Translations under genes and position numbers: made by a program
The notes under the pieces: model-generated
Database searches by the model: none
Told to the model about the DNA's origin: nothing
The model's input: only the letters and a program-made list of their open reading frames with translations
Source of the DNA: Frigoribacterium sp. JB110
Lineage (GTDB): Bacteria > Actinomycetota > Actinomycetes > Actinomycetales > Microbacteriaceae
DNA length: 64,000 bases
Reading direction: 5' to 3'
Assembly: GCF_900163665.1 (NCBI RefSeq)
Contig: NZ_FUIA01000026.1
Coordinates: forward strand, 1-64,000
Part shown: positions 57,161-64,000 of the stretch, one piece after another
Numbering within the stretch: the stretch's first letter is position 1
Layout: each line of letters starts with the position of its first letter

Positions 57161-58362
57161 GGCAGTACGTCTTCACGCTGATCCTCACGGCGGCCGTCAC
57201 CCTCGCGCTGTCGTGGGGCGTGTGGCGGCTCAGCCTGCGCTTCAAGCTGTATCCGGGCATTCGGGAGCGCGACGTGCACACCACGCCAACGCCGCGCCTG
57301 GGCGGCATCGCGATGTTCCTCGGCATCGTGTTCGCGCTGATCGTCTCGTCGGCCAATCCGTTCTTCGAACTGATCTGGGTGGATCCCGCGCTGATGTGGT
57401 CGCTGCTGGGCGCCAGCGCACTCATCGTCGTCGTGGGCGTCGCGGACGACCTGTGGGATCTCGATTGGATGATCAAGCTCGCCGCGCAGTTCCTCTCGGC
57501 GGGGATCATCGCGATCGGCGGCGGTCTGCAGGTGTACGCCCTGCCGCTCGGCGATCTCACGGTGTGGTCGAGCTGGGTGAGCATCGCACTGACGATGTTC
57601 TCGATCGTGATCGTGATGAATGCGGTCAACTTCATCGACGGCCTCGACGGGCTCGTCGCCGGCACCTGCCTGATCGCGAACGGCATCTTCTTCGTCTACT
57701 CCTACGTGCTGGTGCGCGACACCGGCGCGAGCACCTACTTCAACCTCGCCACGCTCATCGCCGTCACGCTGATCGGCGCGTGCGCGGGGTTCCTGCCGAT
57801 GAACTGGAACGGTGCCAAGCTGTTCATGGGTGACGCCGGCGCCCTATTGCTCGGCTTGCTGATGGCTACGAGCGCGATCGCCATCACCGGCCAGCTCGAT
57901 CCGGCGCTGCTCGACCCTGAGACGATCGGACGCTCGCAGCTGGTGGGTGCGTTCCTGCCGATCCTGCTCCCGCTCGTCGTGGTGCTGCTGCCGCTGCTCG
58001 ACTTCGGTCTCGCCGTGGTGCGCAGGCTCGCTGCAGGCAAGTCGCCGTTCTCCGCCGACCGCAAGCATCTGCACCACCGCATGCTCGACATGGGGCACTC
58101 CGACAGAGGCTCCGTGCTCATCTTCTACGCGTGGACGAGCATCGTCGGTCTCGCCGTGCTGCTGATGTATCTCGGTGCGCGCGAGGACTGGCCCGGCGAG
58201 TACCGACCAGGGATCGCCTTCGGGGCGATCGGAGTCGTCGCCTGCCTCGTGGTCACTTTCCTTCCCGATCGCCGGCCGTCCGACTCGGCCGGCCGTAGAG
58301 TCCCTCCCCGCACCCGACCCCTGCTGAGGCCTGATGTCACCGCGCAAGACCATCTCAAGTAA
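57157..58362 (+). CDS. wecA: Undecaprenyl-phosphate GlcNAc-1-phosphate transferase-like (WecA/MraY family)
   Basis: 401 aa with about eleven membrane segments. Starts wall-polymer synthesis by joining a sugar-1-phosphate to undecaprenyl phosphate. Family motifs: HTTPTPRLGGIAMFLG near 44, VVGVADDLWDLDWMIKL near 92 (Asp-Asp), NAVNFIDGLDGLVAG near 155, KLFMGDAGALLLGLL near 222 and the C-terminal HLHHRMLDMGHSDR near 304. The same place before the atp genes is held by rfe in mycobacteria. GTG start is coupled to the Sua5 gene. Confidence 0.92.
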   Translation: MRQYVFTLILTAAVTLALSWGVWRLSLRFKLYPGIRERDVHTTPTPRLGGIAMFLGIVFALIVSSANPFFELIWVDPALMWSLLGASALIVVVGVADDLWDLDWMIKLAAQFLSAGIIAIGGGLQVYALPLGDLTVWSSWVSIALTMFSIVIVMNAVNFIDGLDGLVAGTCLIANGIFFVYSYVLVRDTGASTYFNLATLIAVTLIGACAGFLPMNWNGAKLFMGDAGALLLGLLMATSAIAITGQLDPALLDPETIGRSQLVGAFLPILLPLVVVLLPLLDFGLAVVRRLAAGKSPFSADRKHLHHRMLDMGHSDRGSVLIFYAWTSIVGLAVLLMYLGAREDWPGEYRPGIAFGAIGVVACLVVTFLPDRRPSDSAGRRVPPRTRPLLRPDVTAQDHLK

Positions 58363-58816
58363 CCCGACTTTCCGTCTCGGGCTGATCTGGACGATCGTGG
58401 CGGGCGCCGCAGTGCTCGTCCTCTCCTCGATAGTGGGTTGGATCGTCTCCGGAGCCCCCGGACTCGGCAGCGGCGCGCTCGGTGCCGGGATCGGCATCCT
58501 GTTCCCGATCATCACCGTCGCGACCCTGCTGTTCGGCAATCGCTGGTACGGAACGCCATCGTTCCTGACGATGTTCTTCGCAGTGAACGCCGGGTCGTTC
58601 CTCGTGAAGATCGTCGTGTTCATGATCGCGCTGAACATCGTGTTCGGGCTGCCGTGGGTCGACCGAATCGTTCTGTACGGGGCGCTCGTGGCTGCCGCGC
58701 TCGCCTCTCTCGTCGTCGATGTCATCGTGGTCGCACGGACCCGCATCTCCGGCGCGAGCGACGTCGCGCTGCCAGAGCGCGGCGAAGGGGACGAGCTGCC
58801 GGAGGAACGCGATTGA
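58334..58816 (+). CDS. AtpI-position small membrane protein
   Basis: 160 aa, four membrane segments (about 15-40, 45-68, 78-100, 110-130), with a charged tail. Starts 29 bp inside wecA. It occupies the place of atpI in the operon; the sequence is too diverged from classical AtpI to call firmly. AtpI helps assemble the c-ring. From 58817 to 59025 there is a 209-bp leader, with TAGTGT at 58907-58912 as a possible -10, and no gene. Confidence 0.75.
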   Translation: MSPRKTISSNPTFRLGLIWTIVAGAAVLVLSSIVGWIVSGAPGLGSGALGAGIGILFPIITVATLLFGNRWYGTPSFLTMFFAVNAGSFLVKIVVFMIALNIVFGLPWVDRIVLYGALVAAALASLVVDVIVVARTRISGASDVALPERGEGDELPEERD

Positions 58817-59025
58817 CACCTGAGGAGCGCGGCAGGTCCGCAGATCCCGAGAGGCTCTGCGGAGAATCGATTTCTACACAGTGTCAAACATGATCCGATC
58901 CTTTGGTAGTGTTGACCCGTTACCGCGACGGAACGCCTCGCACAGTGCTGTGGGTCCGCGGGGAACGAACTTCTGAACTCATTCACCGCCCGATCTTTGC
59001 CGGGCGAGAACTTGGAGCCACTGAG

Positions 59026-59805
59026 TTGACTCACGCGATGACGATCGTCCGGATGGCGGAGTTCCATGGCCCGGACATCGCGGACTTCTTCCCGGAGCCA
59101 CTGTTCGGCGTTATCACCCGGATCAACATCGCGCAGCTGCTCGCGACTGCTCTCCTGGTCCTGATCCTCGTTCTCGGCACCCGTCGGCTCACAGTCGTGC
59201 CAGGGCGCTTCCAGAGCGTGATCGAGCTCGGGTTCGGATTCGTCACCAATGGCATCGCATACGACCTGCTGGGGAAGAAGGACGGCAAGCGCTTCCTGCC
59301 GCTTCTTCTGACGATCTTCTTCGGGATCCTCTTCCTGAACCTCACGGGAATCGTCCCTGGGATCAACATCGCGGGAACGAGTGTCATCGGCGCGCCGCTG
59401 GTCTTCGCCGCCGTCGCATACGTGGTGTTCATCTATGCGGGCATCAAGAAGCACGGTGTCTTCCGCTTCTTCAAGAACTCGCTCGTGCCAGGCGGCGTGC
59501 CGATCCTCCTCGCGCCGATCATCGCGATCATCGAGCTGATCTCGACTTTCGTCGTCCGCCCGGTCTCGCTCACCCTGCGACTGCTGATGAACATGATGGT
59601 CGGGCACTTCATGCTCGTGCTGTTCTTCTCCGCGACGAACTTCTTCTTCTTCAGCTTCAACGGGTTCACGGCGCTGTCGGCGGGAACCTTCGCTCTCGGG
59701 ATCGGATTCACACTCTTCGAGGTGTTCGTCGCCTTCCTGCAGGCCTATGTCTTCACCATCCTCACCGCGGTCTACATTCAGCTGTCGCTCGCGGACGAGC
59801 ACTGA
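59026..59805 (+). CDS. atpB: F1Fo ATP synthase subunit a
   Basis: 259 aa from TTG 59026 (GGAG eight bases upstream); ATG 59038 is an alternative. The frame is open to 58903 but the added part looks unconserved. Fo stator membrane protein carrying the proton half-channels; the essential Arg lies in VRPVSLTLRLLMNMMVGH near 190. Six membrane segments. PGINIAGTS and the final FVAFLQAYVFTILTAVYIQLSL are typical. Confidence 0.96.
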   Translation: MTHAMTIVRMAEFHGPDIADFFPEPLFGVITRINIAQLLATALLVLILVLGTRRLTVVPGRFQSVIELGFGFVTNGIAYDLLGKKDGKRFLPLLLTIFFGILFLNLTGIVPGINIAGTSVIGAPLVFAAVAYVVFIYAGIKKHGVFRFFKNSLVPGGVPILLAPIIAIIELISTFVVRPVSLTLRLLMNMMVGHFMLVLFFSATNFFFFSFNGFTALSAGTFALGIGFTLFEVFVAFLQAYVFTILTAVYIQLSLADEH

Positions 59806-59824
59806 CGGTCAGCTAACCGGCTGA

Positions 59825-60088
<264 letters not shown>

Positions 60089-60123
60089 TCCACGTTCCGC
60101 GACCTCAGAGATAAGGAGACAGG

Positions 60124-60672
60124 ATGCAGAATCTTGTCACTGTCGCGGCGGAGCCGGCGTCTCAGAACCCGCTGATTCCGGCGCTGTACGACATTGGCTG
60201 GTCCGCACTGTGTCTCGTCATCATCCTGCTCGTCGTGTGGCGCTTCGCTCTTCCGCGCGTCACGAAGATGCTCGATGAGCGCTCCGCTGCCATCGAGGGG
60301 AACATCGAGAAGGCCGACGCCGCGCAGAAGGAAGCCGAGGCTGTGCTCACGGAGTACAACAAGCAGCTTGCCGACGCGCGTCGCGAGGCCGGCGAGATCC
60401 GCGAGTCGGCTCACGGCGACGGCAAGAAGATCGTCGCCGAGGCGAAGGCCCAGGCCACTGCAGAGGCGGAGCGTGTGATGACTTCCGCACAGACTCAGAT
60501 CGAGGCCGAGCGGCAGTCCGCCATGGTCTCGCTGCGCACCGAGGTCGGCGGGATCGCACTCGATCTCGCGGGCAACGTCATCGGCGAGTCGCTGAGCGAC
60601 GATCAGAAGGCGCAGTCGGTGGTCGACCGCTTCCTGGCTGACCTCGAGGCATCCGAGAAGGCGGCGAAGTAA
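60124..60672 (+). CDS. atpF: F1Fo ATP synthase subunit b
   Basis: 182 aa. One membrane helix (IGWSALCLVIILLVVWRFALPRV, about 25-47) then a long charged helix (MLDERSAAIEGNIEKADAAQKEAEAVL), the peripheral stalk. ATG 60124 with AAGGAG upstream. Its TAA overlaps the atpH ATG by one base. Confidence 0.96.
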   Translation: MQNLVTVAAEPASQNPLIPALYDIGWSALCLVIILLVVWRFALPRVTKMLDERSAAIEGNIEKADAAQKEAEAVLTEYNKQLADARREAGEIRESAHGDGKKIVAEAKAQATAEAERVMTSAQTQIEAERQSAMVSLRTEVGGIALDLAGNVIGESLSDDQKAQSVVDRFLADLEASEKAAK

Positions 60673-61457
60673 TGGGCAGCGCGACCACTCAGGCACTGGC
60701 ATCGACCACCAGCGTGCTCGACGCGCAGCAGGTCGACGCCGGCACGGCGCGCGACCTGTTCGCTGCCGCGCGCACGGTTGCCGGCTCGTCGCAGCTGGGG
60801 GCCGCGCTGACCGAATCCGGCGCAACGCAGGACGCCCGTTCCGCGCTCGTCTCCGACGTGTTCGAACAGTTCGGCGACACCGCCATGGCGGTGCTCACCG
60901 CTGCGGTGCGCGAGCGCTGGTCCTCGGCGGCCGACTTGGTCGACGCCATCGAGGAGCTCGCGATCCGTGCGGCGGCGAAGGCTGAACCGTCCGACGACGT
61001 CGCCGGCGAGCTGTTCGACATCTCGCGCATCGTGTCAGGCAGCCCGGAACTCGAGCTGACGCTCGGCAGCACTCTCGGCGACCCGGCCGCGAAGGCGGCC
61101 ATGGTCGAGAAGCTGCTCGACGGCCAGGCCAGCGGCGCCGCAACGCTGATCGTCACGGAGCTCGTCCACGCGCTCCGCGGGCGCAGGGTCCGCGGCGTGC
61201 TGAGCGACGCGATCGACGTGGTCGCGAAGCAGGCAGGCCGTACCGTCGCGACCGTCACGACGGCGCGACCGCTCGGCTCAGCGCAGTCGGAGCGCCTGCG
61301 GGCGTCGCTGGCTCGCACCTACGGTGGCGACATCGCGCTGAACCAGATCATCGACGCCGGCGTGGTCGGCGGCATCCGGGTGCAGATCGCTGACGACCTG
61401 ATCGACGGCAGCCTCTCCACGCGACTGAACGACCTGCGCCAGAAGCTGGCCAGCTGA
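60672..61457 (+). CDS. atpH: F1Fo ATP synthase subunit delta
   Basis: 261 aa, longer than the 175-180 aa of E. coli; the extra sequence is N-terminal, as in other Actinobacteria. It is not the fused b-delta form of mycobacteria, since no membrane helix is visible. Conserved C-terminal part: [58 protein letters not shown]. It links the stalk to the F1 head. Confidence 0.95.
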   Translation: MGSATTQALASTTSVLDAQQVDAGTARDLFAAARTVAGSSQLGAALTESGATQDARSALVSDVFEQFGDTAMAVLTAAVRERWSSAADLVDAIEELAIRAAAKAEPSDDVAGELFDISRIVSGSPELELTLGSTLGDPAAKAAMVEKLLDGQASGAATLIVTELVHALRGRRVRGVLSDAIDVVAKQAGRTVATVTTARPLGSAQSERLRASLARTYGGDIALNQIIDAGVVGGIRVQIADDLIDGSLSTRLNDLRQKLAS

Positions 61458-61487
61458 CACGACTTCCCGCGCATCGCGGAGGGCTTC

Positions 61488-61503
61488 GGGGCCTTCGGGC
61501 CCC
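61488..61503 (+). other. Intercistronic cUUCGg tetraloop hairpin in the atp operon
   Basis: GGGGCC-TTCG-GGCCCC, a 6-bp stem with a UUCG tetraloop closed by C-G, is very stable in RNA. It lies in the 64-bp gap between atpH and atpA without a T tract, so it suits mRNA processing or protection better than termination. Confidence 0.6.
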
Positions 61504-61521
61504 ACAACACGAAGGAAGAAG

Positions 61522-63165
61522 ATGGCAGACATCGCAATCAGCCCCGACACCATTCGGGATGCGCTGAAGGACTTTGCCGCCGCATACGAGCCGACCGGTT
61601 CCGCGGCGAGCGAGGTCGGCACCGTCGTTGACGCTGCTGACGGCATCGCCCACGTCGAGGGCCTCCCCGGCGTGATGGCGAACGAGCTCATCAGGTTCGA
61701 GGACGGCACGCTGGGCCTGGCCCAGAACCTCGAGGAGAGCGAGATCGGTGTGGTCGTGCTCGGCGAGTTCACCGGCATCGAGGAGGGCAAGCAGGTCACC
61801 CGCACCGGCAAGGTCCTCTCGGTCCCCGTGGGCGAGGGCTACCTCGGCCGTGTGGTCGACCCGCTCGGCACGCCGATCGACGGCCTCGGCGAGATCGATG
61901 GCATCGACGGCGAGCGCGAGCTCGAGCTCCAGGCCGCCGGCGTGATGGACCGCAAGAGCGTGCACGAGCCGATGCAGACCGGCATCAAGGCGATCGACGC
62001 CATGATCCCGATCGGCCGCGGCCAGCGCCAGCTGATCATCGGCGACCGCCAGACCGGCAAGACGGCGATCGCGATCGATACGATCATCAACCAGCGCGAG
62101 AACTGGGCATCCGGTGACGCTTCGAAGCAGGTGCGCTGCATCTACGTCGCCATCGGGCAGAAGGGTTCGACCATCGCGTCCGTGAAGGGCGCGCTGGAGG
62201 ACGCCGGCGCCATGGAGTACACGACGATCGTCGCCGCTCCGGCATCTGACCCCGCCGGCTTCAAGTACATCTCCGCGTACACCGGTTCGGCCATCGGCCA
62301 GCACTGGATGTACCAGGGCAAGCACGTCCTGATCGTGTTCGACGACCTGTCGAAGCAGGCGGAGGCCTACCGCGCCGTGTCGCTGCTGCTGCGCCGCCCG
62401 CCGGGCCGCGAGGCATACCCCGGTGACGTCTTCTACCTGCACTCCCGCCTGCTGGAGCGCTGCGCGAAGCTGTCGGACGAGCTGGGCGCCGGTTCGATGA
62501 CCGGTCTGCCGATTATCGAGACGAAGGCCAACGACGTCTCGGCCTACATCCCGACCAACGTGATCTCGATCACGGACGGCCAGATCTTCCTGCAGTCCGA
62601 CCTGTTCAACGCGAACCAGCGGCCAGCGGTCGACGTGGGCATCTCGGTCTCGCGAGTCGGCGGCGACGCACAGATCAAGCACATCAAGTCGGTGTCCGGA
62701 ACGCTCAAGCTCGAGCTCGCCCAGTACCGTTCGCTCGAGGCGTTCGCGATGTTCGCCTCCGACCTCGATGCGACGTCGCGCCGCCAGCTCGACCGCGGTG
62801 CGCGCCTGACTGAGCTGCTCAAGCAGCCGCAGTACTCGCCGTACCCCGTGGAGGAGCAGGTCGTCTCGATCTGGGCCGGCACGAACGGCAAGCTCGACAC
62901 CATCCCCGTCGAGGACGTGCTTCGCTTCGAGGCGCAGCTGCTCGACCACGTGCGTCGCAGCACGAGCATTCTCGACACTCTCAAGTCGGTCGGCAAGCTC
63001 GAGGACGACACGAAGGCCGAGCTGGAGAAGGTCGTCGACGACTTCCTGCTCGAGTTCCAGGCAGGCAAGGGCCAGAACCTCGCCGCTCCCGGTCACGAGG
63101 AGCACGACGCCGCGGTTCACGAGGATGTCGGCCAGGAGAAGATCGTCAAGGGCCGCAAGGCGTAA
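61522..63165 (+). CDS. atpA: F1Fo ATP synthase subunit alpha
   Basis: 547 aa. Walker [10 protein letters not shown] near 173; [13 protein letters not shown] near 112; [22 protein letters not shown]; the ATP synthase signature [14 protein letters not shown] near 375. Binds nucleotides non-catalytically in the F1 hexamer. ATG with GAAGGAAG upstream. The C-terminus has the usual actinobacterial extra tail ([23 protein letters not shown]). Confidence 0.98.
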   Translation: MADIAISPDTIRDALKDFAAAYEPTGSAASEVGTVVDAADGIAHVEGLPGVMANELIRFEDGTLGLAQNLEESEIGVVVLGEFTGIEEGKQVTRTGKVLSVPVGEGYLGRVVDPLGTPIDGLGEIDGIDGERELELQAAGVMDRKSVHEPMQTGIKAIDAMIPIGRGQRQLIIGDRQTGKTAIAIDTIINQRENWASGDASKQVRCIYVAIGQKGSTIASVKGALEDAGAMEYTTIVAAPASDPAGFKYISAYTGSAIGQHWMYQGKHVLIVFDDLSKQAEAYRAVSLLLRRPPGREAYPGDVFYLHSRLLERCAKLSDELGAGSMTGLPIIETKANDVSAYIPTNVISITDGQIFLQSDLFNANQRPAVDVGISVSRVGGDAQIKHIKSVSGTLKLELAQYRSLEAFAMFASDLDATSRRQLDRGARLTELLKQPQYSPYPVEEQVVSIWAGTNGKLDTIPVEDVLRFEAQLLDHVRRSTSILDTLKSVGKLEDDTKAELEKVVDDFLLEFQAGKGQNLAAPGHEEHDAAVHEDVGQEKIVKGRKA

Positions 63166-63186
63166 GCCGGGCGGAGCAGAAGCACT

Positions 63187-64000
63187 ATGGGCGCGAAACT
63201 CAAGGAGTACAAGCAGAGGATCTCCTCTGCCCAGACCACCAAGAAGATCACGAAGGCGATGGAGCTCATCGCGGCTTCGCGGATCCAGAAGGCGATGGCG
63301 CGCGTGCGCGCGTCGTCGCCCTTCTCCCGCGCGGTGACGCGTGCGGTCTCGGCCGTCGCGACGATGAGCGATGTCGATCACGTGCTGACGCGTGAGTCCG
63401 AGCAGACCACGCGCTCGGCGATCCTGCTGCTGACCAGCGACCGCGGGCTCGCGGGCGCATTCAACTCGCAGGTGATCCGCGAGGCTCTGGAACTGGCTGA
63501 GCTGCTGCGAGACGAGGGCAAGGACGTCGTCTTCTACCTCTACGGTCGCAAGGCGGTCGGATACTTCCAGTTCCGGCAGATCGTCAGCGCGGCGCAGTGG
63601 ACGGGCTCGGCCGATGTGCCGCAGTTCGACAACGCGGAAGAGATCGCTCAGGCGCTGCTCGAGGCCTATCTGCTCGATGAGGACGCGGGCGGCGTGAATG
63701 AGATCCACGTCGTCTACAACCGCTTCGTCAGCATGATGGTGCAGACGCCGGAGTCCGTGCGTCTGCTGCCGCTCGAGGTCGTGGAGGCCGATGAGGCCGG
63801 CGGTTCCGATGCCTCGTCGGCGAACGTCGAGGTGTTCCCGCTCTACGAGTTCGAGCCCGAGGCGGATCAGGTGCTCGACAAGCTCCTGCCCGTGTACATC
63901 CAGAGCCGAATCTTCAACGCGCTGCTGCAGTCGTCCGCCGCCAAGCAGGCGGCCACGCAGAAGGCGATGAAAGCGGCCAGCGACAATGCCGACAAGCTCA
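63187..64000 (+). CDS. atpG: F1Fo ATP synthase subunit gamma, partial (right edge)
   Basis: The first 271 codons are inside the window; the stop lies beyond it. N-terminal helix MGAKLKEYKQRISSAQTTKKITKAMELIAASRIQKA is the conserved rotor shaft start, LLLTSDRGLAGAFN near 80 is the Rossmann-like middle, and LPVYIQSRIFNALLQSSAAKQAATQKAMKAASDNA is the C-terminal helix. Twenty-one bases after atpA. atpD and atpC are expected next. Confidence 0.96.
   Translation, partial: MGAKLKEYKQRISSAQTTKKITKAMELIAASRIQKAMARVRASSPFSRAVTRAVSAVATMSDVDHVLTRESEQTTRSAILLLTSDRGLAGAFNSQVIREALELAELLRDEGKDVVFYLYGRKAVGYFQFRQIVSAAQWTGSADVPQFDNAEEIAQALLEAYLLDEDAGGVNEIHVVYNRFVSMMVQTPESVRLLPLEVVEADEAGGSDASSANVEVFPLYEFEPEADQVLDKLLPVYIQSRIFNALLQSSAAKQAATQKAMKAASDNADKL

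Noticed and set aside
57844..59802. 652-aa minus-strand open frame rich in Glu, Arg and His
   Set aside because: Antisense to wecA, the atpI-like gene and atpB.
61348..63708. 786-aa minus-strand open frame
   Set aside because: Antisense to atpH-atpA-atpG, which are unmistakable; composition is that of a mirror frame.

Overview
The window is high-GC actinobacterial chromosome, most likely Microbacteriaceae and probably Microbacterium. Reasons: strong G/C bias at third codon positions, many GTG starts, a DUF222-HNH endonuclease, an actinobacterial-type iron box, DUF3097, DUF2993 and TPM/PspA genes, sortase-type surface proteins, and a core gene order closely matching the mycobacterial argS-lysA-hom-thrB-rho-prfA-prmC-sua5-wecA-atp block. 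No prophage, CRISPR array or rRNA was seen. One tRNA (Arg-CCG) is present.

Layout. 1-2677: end of a GNAT acetyltransferase, a zinc alcohol dehydrogenase with an HxlR regulator, and a divergent flavodoxin-fold NAD(P)H oxidoreductase. 2688-4730: an LPATG-anchored repeat-rich surface protein. 4823-10698 (minus): a tightly overlapped operon of an alpha/beta hydrolase followed by a complete peptide-type ABC importer. 10927-12649: AhpD-like protein, tyrosine phosphatase, and an iron-box-controlled siderophore-interacting protein. 12668-16895 (minus): an HExxH protein, a degenerate ureohydrolase, PspA and a TPM-domain protein. 17101-20079: DUF3097, trmB, a His-rich membrane protein and a YcnI-like copper-associated protein. 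20136-24827: DUF222-HNH protein, a degenerate-repeat spacer, fatty acid desaturase, aldo/keto reductase.

24833-29948 is an IS-rich patch beside tRNA-Arg. It holds a hydrolase fragment, two IS3-family remnants, one intact IS256 element (25486-26899), and a less GC-biased GntR/ABC transporter operon behind a perfect 32-bp palindrome.

30040-40657 is housekeeping: SGNH hydrolase, argS, DUF2993, lysA, hom, thrB, rho, prfA. The conserved block is interrupted from 40658 to 55395 by accessory genes: a DUF559-type nuclease between two 62-bp repeats, an LAVTG surface protein behind a highly structured leader, a PadR-controlled drug-type ABC exporter, an amidase, cysE, a betT-betB-betA osmoprotectant operon, and cysK. 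The core order resumes at 55396 with prmC, sua5, wecA, an atpI-like gene and atpB-E-F-H-A-G; atpG runs off the right edge.

Functional links: lysA-hom-thrB is aspartate-family amino acid synthesis; rho-prfA-prmC is termination (PrmC methylates PrfA); cysE and cysK are the two steps of cysteine synthesis; bet genes import choline and oxidise it to glycine betaine; atp genes encode F1Fo ATP synthase. Eight genes show a TANNNT hexamer 6-10 nt before the start codon and no Shine-Dalgarno, pointing to common leaderless transcription.
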